The notes: generated by a model not told the origin, from the sequence alone. Counted from the stretch's first letter, positions 8,601 to 16,415 are shown. The stretch is DNA of 64,000 nt from Pseudomonas moorei (GCF_008801475.1 NZ_VZPP01000004.1:310001-374000); one strand, 5' to 3'. Numbers and translations: made by a program.

Positions 8601-9856
8601 CAGGCGACTTCCCGCGTTGGTCCGGCGTCAGCCAAGGCCTGTTCCAGGGTAAAGGAATGGCCGAACATCAACTGATCGCGGATTTCGCCGATGACCTGGT
8701 GCTCAAGGATTTGCCGGAAGTACCAGCCACCATCGGCCGTATCGCCGTAGAGGCAGGCCCCGACCAGTACGTCATCCTTGATCACCAGTTTTTTGTAAAC
8801 GCCGCCGATGGGGTCGGTGAGGGTGATGGTTTCAGTGCCTTCACCGCCCATGTAGTCGCCGGCGGAAAAAAGGTCGATGCCGGTGACTTTCAATTTGGTC
8901 GAGGTCACCGAGCCTTTGTAGCTGGCGAAGCCCAGTTGTGCGAGGTGATTGGCGCAGACCTTGGCCTGGTCGAACAACGGCGCCACCAGGCCATAGGCGA
9001 TGCCGCGATGGCTGGCGCATTCGCCGATGGCGTAGACCCGTGGGTCGTAGGTTTGCAGGGTATCGTTGACCAGAATCCCGCGGTTGCAAGGGAGGCCGGA
9101 TTGTTCCGCGAGTTCGATGTTGGGTCGGATGCCGGCGGCCATCACCACCAGATCGGCGGGAATAATGTCGCCGTTCTTGAACTCGACCGAGCCAACCCGG
9201 CCATTACCGGCATCGTGCAGCGCCTGGGTTTGCTCGCAGAGGCGAAAGTGAAGGCCGCGGGCCTCCAGGGCATTTTGCAGCAGCTGCCCGCTGGTCTTGT
9301 CCAGTTGCCGATCCAGCAGCCATTGGCCGAGGTGCACGACGGTGACGTGCATGCCCCGCAGCATCAGGCCGTTGGCCGCCTCCAGCCCCAGCAGTCCACC
9401 ACCGATGACCACTGCGTGTTTATGGGTTTTGGCGGTGTCGATCATGACCTGGGTGTCGGCGATGTCGCGGTAGCCGATCACGCCCTGTAGCGTGTTGCCG
9501 GGAATCGGCAGGATGAACGGGCTGGAGCCTGTGGCGATCAACAGGCGATCGTATTCGGCCACGGTGCCGTCTTCGGCGATGACCCGGCGCCTGACCCGGT
9601 CGATTTCCACGACTTTGCGGTTGAGCAGCAACTTGATGTCGTTTTCCAGGTACCAGTCCAGGTCGTTGAGCACGATCTCTTCGAAGGTCTGCTCGCCAGC
9701 CAGCACCGGCGACAGGAGGATGCGGTTGTAATTGGTATGGGGTTCGGCGCCGAAGACCGTGATGTCGTACAGCTCGTTGCTCAGTTTCAGCAGTTCTTCG
9801 AGGGTACGAACGCCGGCCATGCCGTTGCCGATCATCACCAGTTTGAGTTTTTTCAT
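8600..9856 (-). CDS. FAD/NAD-dependent reductase, NirB-like N-terminal domain only (nitrate reductase electron-transfer subunit)
   Basis: A 418-residue flavoprotein with an FAD dinucleotide motif at residues 10-15 (GNGMAG), NYNRILLSPVL typical of NirB/NasC-type reductases, an NAD motif near 152-157 (VVIGGGLLGLEAANGL) and the YAIGECA FAD motif. It stops where full NirB would go on to its Fe-S and siroheme sulfite-reductase-like domains. It is best read as the NADH-oxidising partner that feeds electrons to the BFD domain of the adjoining nitrate reductase, like Klebsiella NasC. The ATG at 9856 has a GGAGGA site; the frame upstream (to 10126) is the untranslated leader. It heads the unit that includes nasC and cobA and has its own sigma-54 promoter and ANTAR leader. 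Confidence 0.85.
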   Translation of the reverse strand: MKKLKLVMIGNGMAGVRTLEELLKLSNELYDITVFGAEPHTNYNRILLSPVLAGEQTFEEIVLNDLDWYLENDIKLLLNRKVVEIDRVRRRVIAEDGTVAEYDRLLIATGSSPFILPIPGNTLQGVIGYRDIADTQVMIDTAKTHKHAVVIGGGLLGLEAANGLMLRGMHVTVVHLGQWLLDRQLDKTSGQLLQNALEARGLHFRLCEQTQALHDAGNGRVGSVEFKNGDIIPADLVVMAAGIRPNIELAEQSGLPCNRGILVNDTLQTYDPRVYAIGECASHRGIAYGLVAPLFDQAKVCANHLAQLGFASYKGSVTSTKLKVTGIDLFSAGDYMGGEGTETITLTDPIGGVYKKLVIKDDVLVGACLYGDTADGGWYFRQILEHQVIGEIRDQLMFGHSFTLEQALADAGPTREVA

Positions 9857-9923
9857 CAGGTCCTCCGGGGAACACAGACCCGCCTCTTCAGGCTTTCCAG
9901 GTCTTGCTCGACAATTTCGCGCA

Positions 9924-10018
9924 AACAAAAAAAGGCGTCCCGCCAGTTGCCTGACGGGGACGCCTTTGTCCGGTCCCGTTCTCTCGGGAAGCACAGTCTT
10001 CGTCGTTGAAGCCTGCAC
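9924..10018 (-). promoter_or_regulatory. ANTAR (NasT) antitermination leader 1: two hexaloop hairpins plus terminator
   Basis: Read on the minus strand: hairpin 1 at 9998-10011 is CTTC[AACGAC]GAAG, with flanking pairing out to 9991-10017; hairpin 2 at 9974-9990 is TCCCG[AGAGAA]CGGGA. Both six-base loops have A at position 1 and G at position 4, the known signature of ANTAR-protein RNA sites. An intrinsic terminator follows at 9931-9967 (AAAGGCGTCCC / GGGGACGCCTTT and a U tract at 9924-9930), about 70 bases before the reductase start. NasT, encoded in this window, should bind the hairpins and permit readthrough. Confidence 0.85.
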
Positions 10019-10040
10019 GTTATGTGTGATGAGAAGGCTA

Positions 10041-10060
10041 ATGCAGTGGTTGTGCCAAGT
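10041..10060 (-). promoter_or_regulatory. Sigma-54 promoter of the reductase-nasC-cobA unit
   Basis: On the minus strand TTGGCACAACCACTGCAT has GG and GC separated by exactly 10 bases, the -24/-12 spacing required by RpoN. Transcription should begin about 12 bases downstream, near 10031, just ahead of ANTAR hairpin 1. Confidence 0.75.
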
Positions 10061-10147
10061 CGGTCTGACCCCATGGTTCGGCGTGTGTGCAGGCGTTCGC
10101 CATGCGCCTATGACGTTTTGATGCACCGATTCAACGCGCGGCGCCCA

Positions 10148-11815
10148 TTAATGGAGCGCCAACACCAGTAGCACCAGATTCACCACCAGCGAAATCAGCG
10201 CCAGGGTCCGCCACACCTTCAACGGTTCGCGCTCCAGCAATGGCCGGGGGCGTACGCTCAAGCTGCGTCGCTCGCCCTGTTCCATCAGCAATAACCACTC
10301 TTCCGCCGTTTCAAAGCGTTGAGCCGGATCCGCCGCCACCGCGCGTTCCAGGGTTTGTATCAGCCATTCCGGGAGGTCGGGACGATAGCGGCTGGGACTC
10401 ACCGGAACGCCGAACCGTGGGCGCTGGAAAGCTTCGATTTCGCCATAGGGAAAATGTCCGGTGAGCAGGACATACAGGGTCACGCCGACCGAGTACAAAT
10501 CCTGTTGCGCACTCGGCGGGTCTCCGCGAAACGCTTCCGGCGCAATGTAGCTGGGGGTCCCGGGCAGGGCAGAGGGTTCGTCGAGGGACAAGCCAGGGCA
10601 ATAGGCGAGGCCGAAATCGAGCAGCCGCAACTCGCCGTCGTCCCCGAGCAGCAGGTTCTCCGGTTTGATATCGCGGTGCAGAATCTGCCGCCGATGCAGC
10701 ATGCCCACCGCTCGCAACAGGCGTTCGGCCAGGTCTTGCCATTGCGCCAACGGCAAGGGGCCGGCTTGTTCATGCAGTTGTGCCAGGGTCGATCCAGAAT
10801 ATTCGCGCATCACGTAGTACAAATGCTGACGCTGACTGACGGCATGCACTTCAGGGAAATGCCGCCCAGCGACACGCTTGAGAAACCATTCTTCCGACAA
10901 CAACGCTTGCCCGGCCGGGTGATCGTCGCGCAAGTGAGCGGGCAGGGTTTTCAGCAACCAGGTTTGCCGCTGACTGTCACGCACGCGATAGAGCAGGGAT
11001 TGCTGGCTCTGGCCGACGATCCCTTCGACCTGCCAGCCCTCGAAGTCCTGACCCGGTTTCAATGCGGGCGGCAGTGGCCATTGCTGCAGTTGAATCAACG
11101 CGTCGCCGATGCTGGTTTCACCGAGGGCGTCGACCCGCACCAGCAAGGCGCTGGCATTGTCCTGGCTGCCGGCCAGGTGCGCGGCATTGACCAGGGTTTG
11201 TGCGGCGCTGTGCAGATCCGGTTGGTCGCGCAGAATCGCGGCAATGGCCGTGTCACCCAGGACCGCCCAGACCCCGTCGCTAAGCAGTACAAAGCTTTCA
11301 TCAAGACGCAATTCGCCGTCGAGAAAGTCCAGCACCAGGTGCTGATCGAGCCCCATCGCCCGTTTGAGCACATGCTGCATGCCCGGCTGGTCCCAGACGT
11401 GATCCTCGCTGATGCGCTGCAACTGATCGGCATGCCAGCGATACACCCGGCAATCGCCCACATGGGCCAGGGTGAACCGCCGGCCACGCATGACCAATGC
11501 GCTGACCGTGGTCAGCAGCGGTTGTCCACCGCCGTTGGCCTGCAGCCAGCGGTTTTGCGCCAGCAGCAGACGATCCAGTGCCTGGGCGACGCCCCAGGTT
11601 TCCGGGGTGGCGTAGTAATCCAGTGCCAGCGCCTGCAGGGTAGAGCGAGCGGCAAGCCCACCGTCGGCGCACTGACTGACGCCGTCGGCGATGGCGAACA
11701 GGCAACCCTTGCTCGCCGCCAGCGCCGGTGCCGGTGTGACCAGCCGCAACGCATCCTGGTTTTCTTCGCGCGGGCCGATGGCGCTCGCTTCGGCGAAGCT
11801 CAGTTGCAGGCTCAT
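10148..11815 (-). CDS. Bifunctional PP2C-type phosphatase / Ser-Thr protein kinase, membrane-anchored
   Basis: A 555-residue fusion. Residues about 1-235 are a PP2C phosphatase: REENQDA, FAIADGVSQCADGG, LAHVGDCRVYR, LLSDGVWAVLGD and QDNASALLVR hold the metal-binding Asp residues. Residues about 260-520 are a eukaryote-like kinase: ILHRDIKPENLLL catalytic loop, LLDFGLAY and SYIAPEAF. The C-terminus ends in one membrane helix (LALISLVVNLVLLVLAL). Phosphatase and kinase in one chain suggests self-limiting signalling on a shared substrate. It begins 7 bases after the nitrate transporter stop, so it is co-transcribed with it; the same gene occupies this nitrate-locus position in other pseudomonads. 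Its targets are unknown. Confidence 0.9.
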   Translation of the reverse strand: MSLQLSFAEASAIGPREENQDALRLVTPAPALAASKGCLFAIADGVSQCADGGLAARSTLQALALDYYATPETWGVAQALDRLLLAQNRWLQANGGGQPLLTTVSALVMRGRRFTLAHVGDCRVYRWHADQLQRISEDHVWDQPGMQHVLKRAMGLDQHLVLDFLDGELRLDESFVLLSDGVWAVLGDTAIAAILRDQPDLHSAAQTLVNAAHLAGSQDNASALLVRVDALGETSIGDALIQLQQWPLPPALKPGQDFEGWQVEGIVGQSQQSLLYRVRDSQRQTWLLKTLPAHLRDDHPAGQALLSEEWFLKRVAGRHFPEVHAVSQRQHLYYVMREYSGSTLAQLHEQAGPLPLAQWQDLAERLLRAVGMLHRRQILHRDIKPENLLLGDDGELRLLDFGLAYCPGLSLDEPSALPGTPSYIAPEAFRGDPPSAQQDLYSVGVTLYVLLTGHFPYGEIEAFQRPRFGVPVSPSRYRPDLPEWLIQTLERAVAADPAQRFETAEEWLLLMEQGERRSLSVRPRPLLEREPLKVWRTLALISLVVNLVLLVLALH

Positions 11816-11822
11816 CGCCGGC

Positions 11823-13034
11823 TCAGACCCGCGCAGCGGTCACAGCGGCCGAACCCCAGGTGGTTCTCCAGCGACGTTTCACCCCGTGCAGGCCGAACCA
11901 GGCGAGGACGCCAAGGCTGGCGAACAGCCACAGGGCCATTTGGTAGCTGCCGGTGTTTTGCTTGATCGCACCCATGCCGGCTGCCAGGGCAAAACCGCCG
12001 ATTCCACCAGCCATGCCGATCAGACCGGTCATCACGCCGATTTCACGACGAAAACGCTGTGGCACCAATTGGAACACGGCGCCGTTGCCCGCACCGAGAC
12101 CGAGCATGGTGCAGACGAAAAGTGCCAGCGCGGCGTAGGAGCTCGGCAGGTTGAAGCCGACCGCGGCAATGCAGATCGCGGCCACGGTGTACATCGCCAA
12201 CAGGGTGCGAATACCGCCGAAACGGTCGGCCAGGGCGCCGCCCAACGGGCGCATCAGGCTGCCACCGAACACGCAGGCGGCGGTGTAGTAGCCGGCAGTC
12301 ACCGGGCTCAGGCCGTATTGATCGTTGAAATAGCCGGGCAGGGCGCTGGCCAGGCCGATGAAGCCACCGAAGGTCACGCTGTAGAAAAACATGAACCACC
12401 AACTGTCGCGGTCGCCCAAGGCCTTGAAGTAGTCGGCCATCGACTTGGCTTTCGGCCGTTCAGGCGCGTTTTTGGCCAGCCAGGCGAAAACGATCAACGA
12501 CAGGATCAGTGGGATGAGGGCAAAACCGAAGACATTGCTCCAGCCAAACGCCGCCGCCAGAACCGGCGCGATCAACGCCGCGAACACGGTGCCCGAGTTG
12601 CCGGCACCGGCGATGCCCATGGCCTTGCCTTGATGCTGCGGCGGATACCATTGCGATGCCAAAGGCAGGGCCACCGCGAATGACGCGCCGGCCATGCCGA
12701 GGAACAAGCCCAGGACCAATGCTTGTTCGTAGCTGTGGATGCCGAGCTTCCAGGCCCCGAACAGTGCGCAGATAACGATCATCTGGCCAATCAGGCCAGC
12801 GGTTTTCGGCGACAGGCGATCAGCCAGCATGCCCATGATGAAACGCAATACCGCGCCGGCGAGAATAGGCGTGGCCACCACCAGCCCGCGTTGTTGGGTG
12901 GTCAGGTGCAGGTCGGCGGCGATTTGCACGGCCAGGGGGCCAAGCAGGTACCAGACCATGAAGCTCAGATCGAAATAGAGGAAGGCGGCAAAAAGGGTTG
13001 GGGTATGGCCGGATTTCCAGAAGCTTGAATTCAT
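11823..13034 (-). CDS. nasA: Nitrate/nitrite transporter, MFS NNP family
   Basis: A 403-residue, about 12-helix transporter of the NarK/NasA (nitrate-nitrite porter) family for nitrate uptake. It has glycine-rich nitrate-signature stretches AGAGNSGTVFAALIAPVLAAAFGW (helix 5) and GLIGMAGGIGGFALAAGMG (helix 11), an RFIMGMLADRL MFS loop and paired FDLSFMVWYLLGPLA at the start. The ATG at 13034 has a GAGGTG site; the longer open frame to 13247 is the untranslated leader. It heads a unit with the kinase/phosphatase fusion. In Pseudomonas this gene is nasA; in enteric naming nasA is the reductase. Confidence 0.9.
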   Translation of the reverse strand: MNSSFWKSGHTPTLFAAFLYFDLSFMVWYLLGPLAVQIAADLHLTTQQRGLVVATPILAGAVLRFIMGMLADRLSPKTAGLIGQMIVICALFGAWKLGIHSYEQALVLGLFLGMAGASFAVALPLASQWYPPQHQGKAMGIAGAGNSGTVFAALIAPVLAAAFGWSNVFGFALIPLILSLIVFAWLAKNAPERPKAKSMADYFKALGDRDSWWFMFFYSVTFGGFIGLASALPGYFNDQYGLSPVTAGYYTAACVFGGSLMRPLGGALADRFGGIRTLLAMYTVAAICIAAVGFNLPSSYAALALFVCTMLGLGAGNGAVFQLVPQRFRREIGVMTGLIGMAGGIGGFALAAGMGAIKQNTGSYQMALWLFASLGVLAWFGLHGVKRRWRTTWGSAAVTAARV

Positions 13035-13126
13035 CGCGCACCTCAGCTGATAGGAGTCTCGAACGGGAGTCATGCAGGTGGGGCGCCTTGAGGGCTGCAC
13101 CACCAGCCCCGGGCAATGGGGCCAAA

Positions 13127-13214
13127 ACAAAAAAACGCCGCCACCTGATTCGCCATGGGGCAAATGAGGTGAGCGACGTCTTTGTCGTAGGTGGGGCAAC
13201 CGCCGTTGGTTACC
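13127..13214 (-). promoter_or_regulatory. ANTAR (NasT) antitermination leader 2, before the nitrate transporter
   Basis: Minus strand: hairpin 1 at 13195-13214 is GGTAACC[AACGGC]GGTTGCC; hairpin 2 at 13174-13187 is CGAC[AAAGAC]GTCG. Both loops show A1 and G4. The terminator stem (13136-13146 with 13167-13178, U tract 13129-13135) re-uses the GTCG bases of hairpin 2, so hairpin 2 and terminator cannot form together. This is the arrangement expected of an ANTAR-controlled attenuator. Confidence 0.87.
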
Positions 13215-13227
13215 TGTGGAGTTACTT

Positions 13228-13244
13228 AGCGAGATTTGTGCCAA
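13228..13244 (-). promoter_or_regulatory. Sigma-54 promoter of the nitrate transporter unit
   Basis: Minus strand TTGGCACAAATCTCGCT, GG and GC 10 bases apart. The predicted start near 13217 is a few bases before ANTAR hairpin 1 (13214), so the whole leader is transcribed. Confidence 0.75.
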
Positions 13245-13264
13245 CACTGTGAAACCGAGTGAAG

Positions 13265-13342
13265 GCCATCGTGAGCGGGCTCGCTCCCACAGAGGAGCGG
13301 CACAACATTCATCTGTGGGAGTGAGCTTGCTCGCGATGCTGC
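13265..13342. repeat. REPIN (inverted REP pair) between nasT and the transporter leader
   Basis: Two REP heads in opposite orientation: 13265-13292 (GCCATCGTGAGCGGGCTCGC then TCCCACAG) and 13313-13342 (CTGTGGGAGTGAGCTTGCTC then GCGATGC). Such a pair can fold into a long hairpin and may stop readthrough from nasST. Confidence 0.85.
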
Positions 13343-13360
13343 CCTCGCAGGCGCAGGGCT

Positions 13361-13936
13361 TCAGCCCAGCAATTCACTCATCGCGATGATTTGCTCCGCC
13401 ACCTGAATCAGCTTCTGCTGGCGGCTCATGGCCTGGCGGCGCATCAAGGTGTAGGCCTCTTCTTCATTGCAGTCCTTCATTTTCATCAGCAGCCCTTTGG
13501 CCAGCTCGATGCGCTTGCGCTCGGCGAGCTGCTGGTCGCGGGCGTGCAGTTGAGCGCGCAGGGCCTGGTCGCTTTCGAAGCGCGCCATGGCCACGTCGAG
13601 AATCGGCTGCAAGCGTTGGGCGTGAATACCTTCGACGATGTAGGCACTGACCCCGGACTTGATCGCCTGGCGCATCACGTCCGGATCGTGTTCATCGGTG
13701 AACATCACGATCGGTCGTGGTTGGTCGCGACTGACCAGTACCACTTGCTCCATCACGTCGCGGCCCGGTGACTCGGTATCGATCAGAATCACATCCGGAC
13801 GCACCGTTTCGACGCGCTCGGGCAGGTCGATGGTCAGTCCCGACTCGTCGATCACCTCGAACCCGGCCTCGGTCAGGGCCGCCTTCAGGCGTCCGACTTT
13901 TTTGGCGGTGTCGTTGATCAGCAGAATACGCAGCAT
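13361..13936 (-). CDS. nasT: NasT, ANTAR-domain nitrate antiterminator
   Basis: A 191-residue protein with an N-terminal receiver-like domain (LLINDTAKKVGRLKAALTEAGF, ...PDVILIDTESPGRDVMEQ) and a C-terminal ANTAR RNA-binding domain (RKRIELAKGLLMKMKDCNEEEAYTLMRRQAMSRQQKLIQVAEQII). It binds paired hexaloop hairpins in leader RNA and prevents termination; NasS holds it inactive until nitrate or nitrite is bound. The usual acidic pair of response regulators is N8-D9 rather than two acids, in line with control by NasS rather than by phosphorylation. It starts 15 bases after nasS. Three candidate target leaders are in this window. Confidence 0.93.
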   Translation of the reverse strand: MLRILLINDTAKKVGRLKAALTEAGFEVIDESGLTIDLPERVETVRPDVILIDTESPGRDVMEQVVLVSRDQPRPIVMFTDEHDPDVMRQAIKSGVSAYIVEGIHAQRLQPILDVAMARFESDQALRAQLHARDQQLAERKRIELAKGLLMKMKDCNEEEAYTLMRRQAMSRQQKLIQVAEQIIAMSELLG

Positions 13937-13951
13937 GTTTGCAATCTCCTG

Positions 13952-15163
13952 TCAGCGGCTGGCCAGTCGGTACGAGCTGTCGCTCATGGCGTGCAGTTTG
14001 AAACTGCGGGCATAACCGGCAGGGTCCGAGCCGTCCCAGACCTTGCCGTCGATCAACTGGCTGCTGCGCATTTCCTTGTCCGGTGCGGCGACGCCGACGG
14101 CGCTGGCGGCCTCACGATACAAGTCCAGTTGTTGAACCTGGCGGGCCACCGCGAGGTAATCCGGATCGTCGCGCAGCAGGCCCCAGCGCCGGAACTGGGT
14201 CATGAACCACATGCCATCGGACAGGTACGGCAGATTGACTTCACCCTCGCCGTGGAAGCGCAAGGCGTGCGGATCCTGCCAGCGATGGCCGAGACCGTCG
14301 TCGTAGTCGCCCAGCAAACGCGGTTCAATGCATTCGATCGGCGCATCAAGGTATTGCGTGGCACTGAGCAATTGCGCGGTGCTGCGACGATTTTCGCTGC
14401 TTTGCTCGATGAAACGGCTGGCCTGCAGAATCGCCATTACCAACGCGCGGGCGGTGTTCGGGTATTGCTCGACGAAGGCGCGGGTGCAGCCGAGCACTTT
14501 TTCCGGGTGATCGGGCCAGAGGGTCTGGCTGGTTGCCATCGTAAAACCGAGGTTCTGTTGCACCGCGCTGGCCGCCCAGGGCTCGCCGACGCAGAAACCG
14601 TCGATGCGTCCCGCTTGCAGGTGCGCGACCATTTGCGGCGGCGGCACCACTACGCTGTCGACGTCCTGCAACGGGTGAATGCCCTGGCTGGCGAGCCAGT
14701 AATACAGCCACATGGCATGGGTGCCGGTGGGGAAGGTCTGGGCAAAGGTGAGTTTTGGGCGACTTTGGTGCACATGCCGGTCCAGTGCTTCAGGACTGGT
14801 CACGCCCAGCGCCTGCAAACCGTGGGAGAGGTTGATGCTCTGGCCGTTCTGGTTCAATCCCATCAGTACGGCCATGTCTGTGGGCGCCACACCGCCGATG
14901 CCCAGGTGTACCGCGTAGATCAGGCCGTAGAGGCTATGGGCGGCGTCGAGTTCACCGCTGACCAGTTTGTCCCGCAGGTTGGCCCAGGATGGCTGGCGCT
15001 TGAGGTTCAAGGTCAGGCCGTAGGGCTGGGCGAAGCCCTGGGTGGCGGCGACCACGACTGAGGCGCAGTCGCTCAGGGCCATGAAGCCGAGGTTGATTTC
15101 GGACTTTTCCGGGGCATCGCTGCCATTGACCCAGGCCAGCGGGCAGGCTGATGGTTCGTTCAT
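13952..15163 (-). CDS. nasS: NasS, cytoplasmic nitrate/nitrite sensor (NrtA-like)
   Basis: A 403-residue protein related to NrtA/SsuA-type substrate-binding proteins (INLGFMALSDCASVVVAATQGF, LGIGGVAPTDMAVLMGLNQNGQ, IDGFCVGEPWAASAVQQNLG) but with no signal peptide, which marks it as a cytoplasmic sensor rather than an ABC component. In the known NasS/NasT system the ligand-free form sequesters NasT and nitrate binding releases it. The ATG at 15163 follows an AAGGTGA site that lies directly after the U tract of its leader terminator, so its own expression is subject to attenuation. It is co-transcribed with nasT. Confidence 0.92.
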   Translation of the reverse strand: MNEPSACPLAWVNGSDAPEKSEINLGFMALSDCASVVVAATQGFAQPYGLTLNLKRQPSWANLRDKLVSGELDAAHSLYGLIYAVHLGIGGVAPTDMAVLMGLNQNGQSINLSHGLQALGVTSPEALDRHVHQSRPKLTFAQTFPTGTHAMWLYYWLASQGIHPLQDVDSVVVPPPQMVAHLQAGRIDGFCVGEPWAASAVQQNLGFTMATSQTLWPDHPEKVLGCTRAFVEQYPNTARALVMAILQASRFIEQSSENRRSTAQLLSATQYLDAPIECIEPRLLGDYDDGLGHRWQDPHALRFHGEGEVNLPYLSDGMWFMTQFRRWGLLRDDPDYLAVARQVQQLDLYREAASAVGVAAPDKEMRSSQLIDGKVWDGSDPAGYARSFKLHAMSDSSYRLASR

Positions 15164-15179
15164 CGCGTCTTCACCTTGC

Positions 15180-15269
15180 AAAAAAAAGCGCCGTCCCGCG
15201 TCCTTGCACGCGCAAGGCCGGATGACGACGCCATTGTCCTGGCACTTATCCCGCCGTTGGCATGAGTGC
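15180..15269 (-). promoter_or_regulatory. ANTAR (NasT) antitermination leader 3, before nasST
   Basis: Minus strand: hairpin 1 at 15242-15269 has loop AACGGC (identical to leader 2) on a stem GCACT...AGTGC interrupted by two mismatches; hairpin 2 at 15227-15238 is GAC[AATGGC]GTC, only three pairs but A1 and G4 are kept. The terminator (15188-15195 with 15224-15231, inner CCTTGC/GCAAGG hairpin, U tract 15180-15187) shares bases with hairpin 2. The weak second hairpin makes this the least certain of the three leaders. Confidence 0.75.
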
Positions 15270-15284
15270 TGATGACAGGAGTGG

Positions 15285-15300
15285 TGCAAGGCATATGCCA
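15285..15300 (-). promoter_or_regulatory. Sigma-54 promoter of nasST
   Basis: Minus strand TGGCATATGCCTTGCA, with GG-N10-GC spacing and a near-ideal TTGCA -12 element. Predicted start near 15274, five bases before hairpin 1. Confidence 0.75.
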
Positions 15301-15392
15301 TCGTCTGTTGATTGCGTCGCGCGCCTCGCCTGTGGGCCTCTTGCCCGGCTATAATCGCCGCCACTTTTCATAGCCCAGAGTCAAACCCGCCC

Positions 15393-16412
15393 ATGTACAC
15401 CCTGGCCCGTCAGCTGTTGTTCAAACTTTCCCCGGAAACCTCCCACGATCTGTCCCTGGACCTGATCGGCGCAGGCGGGCGTCTGGGGCTCAACGGCTTG
15501 TTGTGCAAGGCGCCGGCGAAGGTGCCGGTGACGGTCATGGGCCTGGACTTCCCGAACCCGGTGGGCCTGGCGGCCGGTCTGGACAAGAATGGCGCGGCCA
15601 TCGACGGCTTTGCCCAGCTGGGTTTCGGCTTTGTCGAAATCGGCACCGTCACCCCGCGTCCACAGCCGGGTAACCCGAAGCCACGCCTGTTCCGCCTGCC
15701 GGAGGCCGAGGCGATCATCAATCGCATGGGTTTCAACAACCTCGGCGTCGATCACTTGCTGGCCCGCGTCGCTGCGGCCAAGTACAAAGGTGTGCTGGGC
15801 ATCAATATCGGCAAGAACTTCGATACCCCGGTCGAGCGTGCGGTCGACGATTACCTCATTTGCCTGGACAAGGTTTACGCCCATGCCAGCTATGTGACGG
15901 TCAACGTCAGCTCGCCGAACACGCCGGGGCTGCGCAGCCTGCAGTTCGGTGACTCGCTCAAGCAACTGCTGGCCGACCTGGCCACGCGCCGGGCGGAACT
16001 GGCGCTGCGCCACGGCAAACACGTGCCCCTGGCGATCAAGATCGCGCCGGACATGAGCGACGAAGAAACCGCGCAGGTCGCGCAGGCATTGATCGAAACC
16101 GGAATGGACGCGGTCATCGCCACCAACACCACCTTGAGCCGAGTAGGCGTCGAAGGCATGGAGCACGGTGACGAGGCGGGTGGTTTGTCCGGCGCACCGG
16201 TTCGTGACAAGAGCACCCACACCGTGAAAGTGCTGGCGGCAGAGCTGGCGGGTCGCTTGCCGATCATCGCCGCGGGCGGCATCACCGAAGGCAGGCACGC
16301 AGCGGAGAAAATCACCGCCGGGGCGAGCCTGGTGCAGATCTACTCGGGCTTCATTTATAAGGGACCGGCGCTGATTCGTGAGTCGGTAGACGCTATCGCA
16401 GCCCTGCGCTGA
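15393..16412 (+). CDS. pyrD: Dihydroorotate dehydrogenase (quinone), class 2
   Basis: A 339-residue membrane-associated flavoenzyme oxidising dihydroorotate to orotate with ubiquinone in pyrimidine synthesis. The N-terminal amphipathic helix ([23 protein letters not shown]) marks the quinone-dependent class 2. FMN and substrate blocks are visible: [73 protein letters not shown] (with the catalytic Ser region), ATNTTLSR and [28 protein letters not shown]. The ATG at 15393 is used because the protein then has the family length; 27 extra codons are open upstream. Single gene, followed by the convergent rmf. Confidence 0.96.
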   Translation: MYTLARQLLFKLSPETSHDLSLDLIGAGGRLGLNGLLCKAPAKVPVTVMGLDFPNPVGLAAGLDKNGAAIDGFAQLGFGFVEIGTVTPRPQPGNPKPRLFRLPEAEAIINRMGFNNLGVDHLLARVAAAKYKGVLGINIGKNFDTPVERAVDDYLICLDKVYAHASYVTVNVSSPNTPGLRSLQFGDSLKQLLADLATRRAELALRHGKHVPLAIKIAPDMSDEETAQVAQALIETGMDAVIATNTTLSRVGVEGMEHGDEAGGLSGAPVRDKSTHTVKVLAAELAGRLPIIAAGGITEGRHAAEKITAGASLVQIYSGFIYKGPALIRESVDAIAALR

Positions 16413-16415
16413 TCC

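Noticed and set aside
9974..10011. Leader 1 hairpins as an ordinary attenuator with leader peptide
   Set aside because: No short open frame with codons matching a biosynthetic amino acid precedes them, whereas both loops match the ANTAR rule.
9857..10126. 90-residue N-terminal extension of the NirB-like reductase
   Set aside because: This stretch is the untranslated leader with ANTAR hairpins and the sigma-54 promoter; a good GGAGGA site serves the ATG at 9856.
13035..13247. Extension of the nitrate transporter upstream of 13034
   Set aside because: It covers the attenuator; the conserved MFS start is at 13034.
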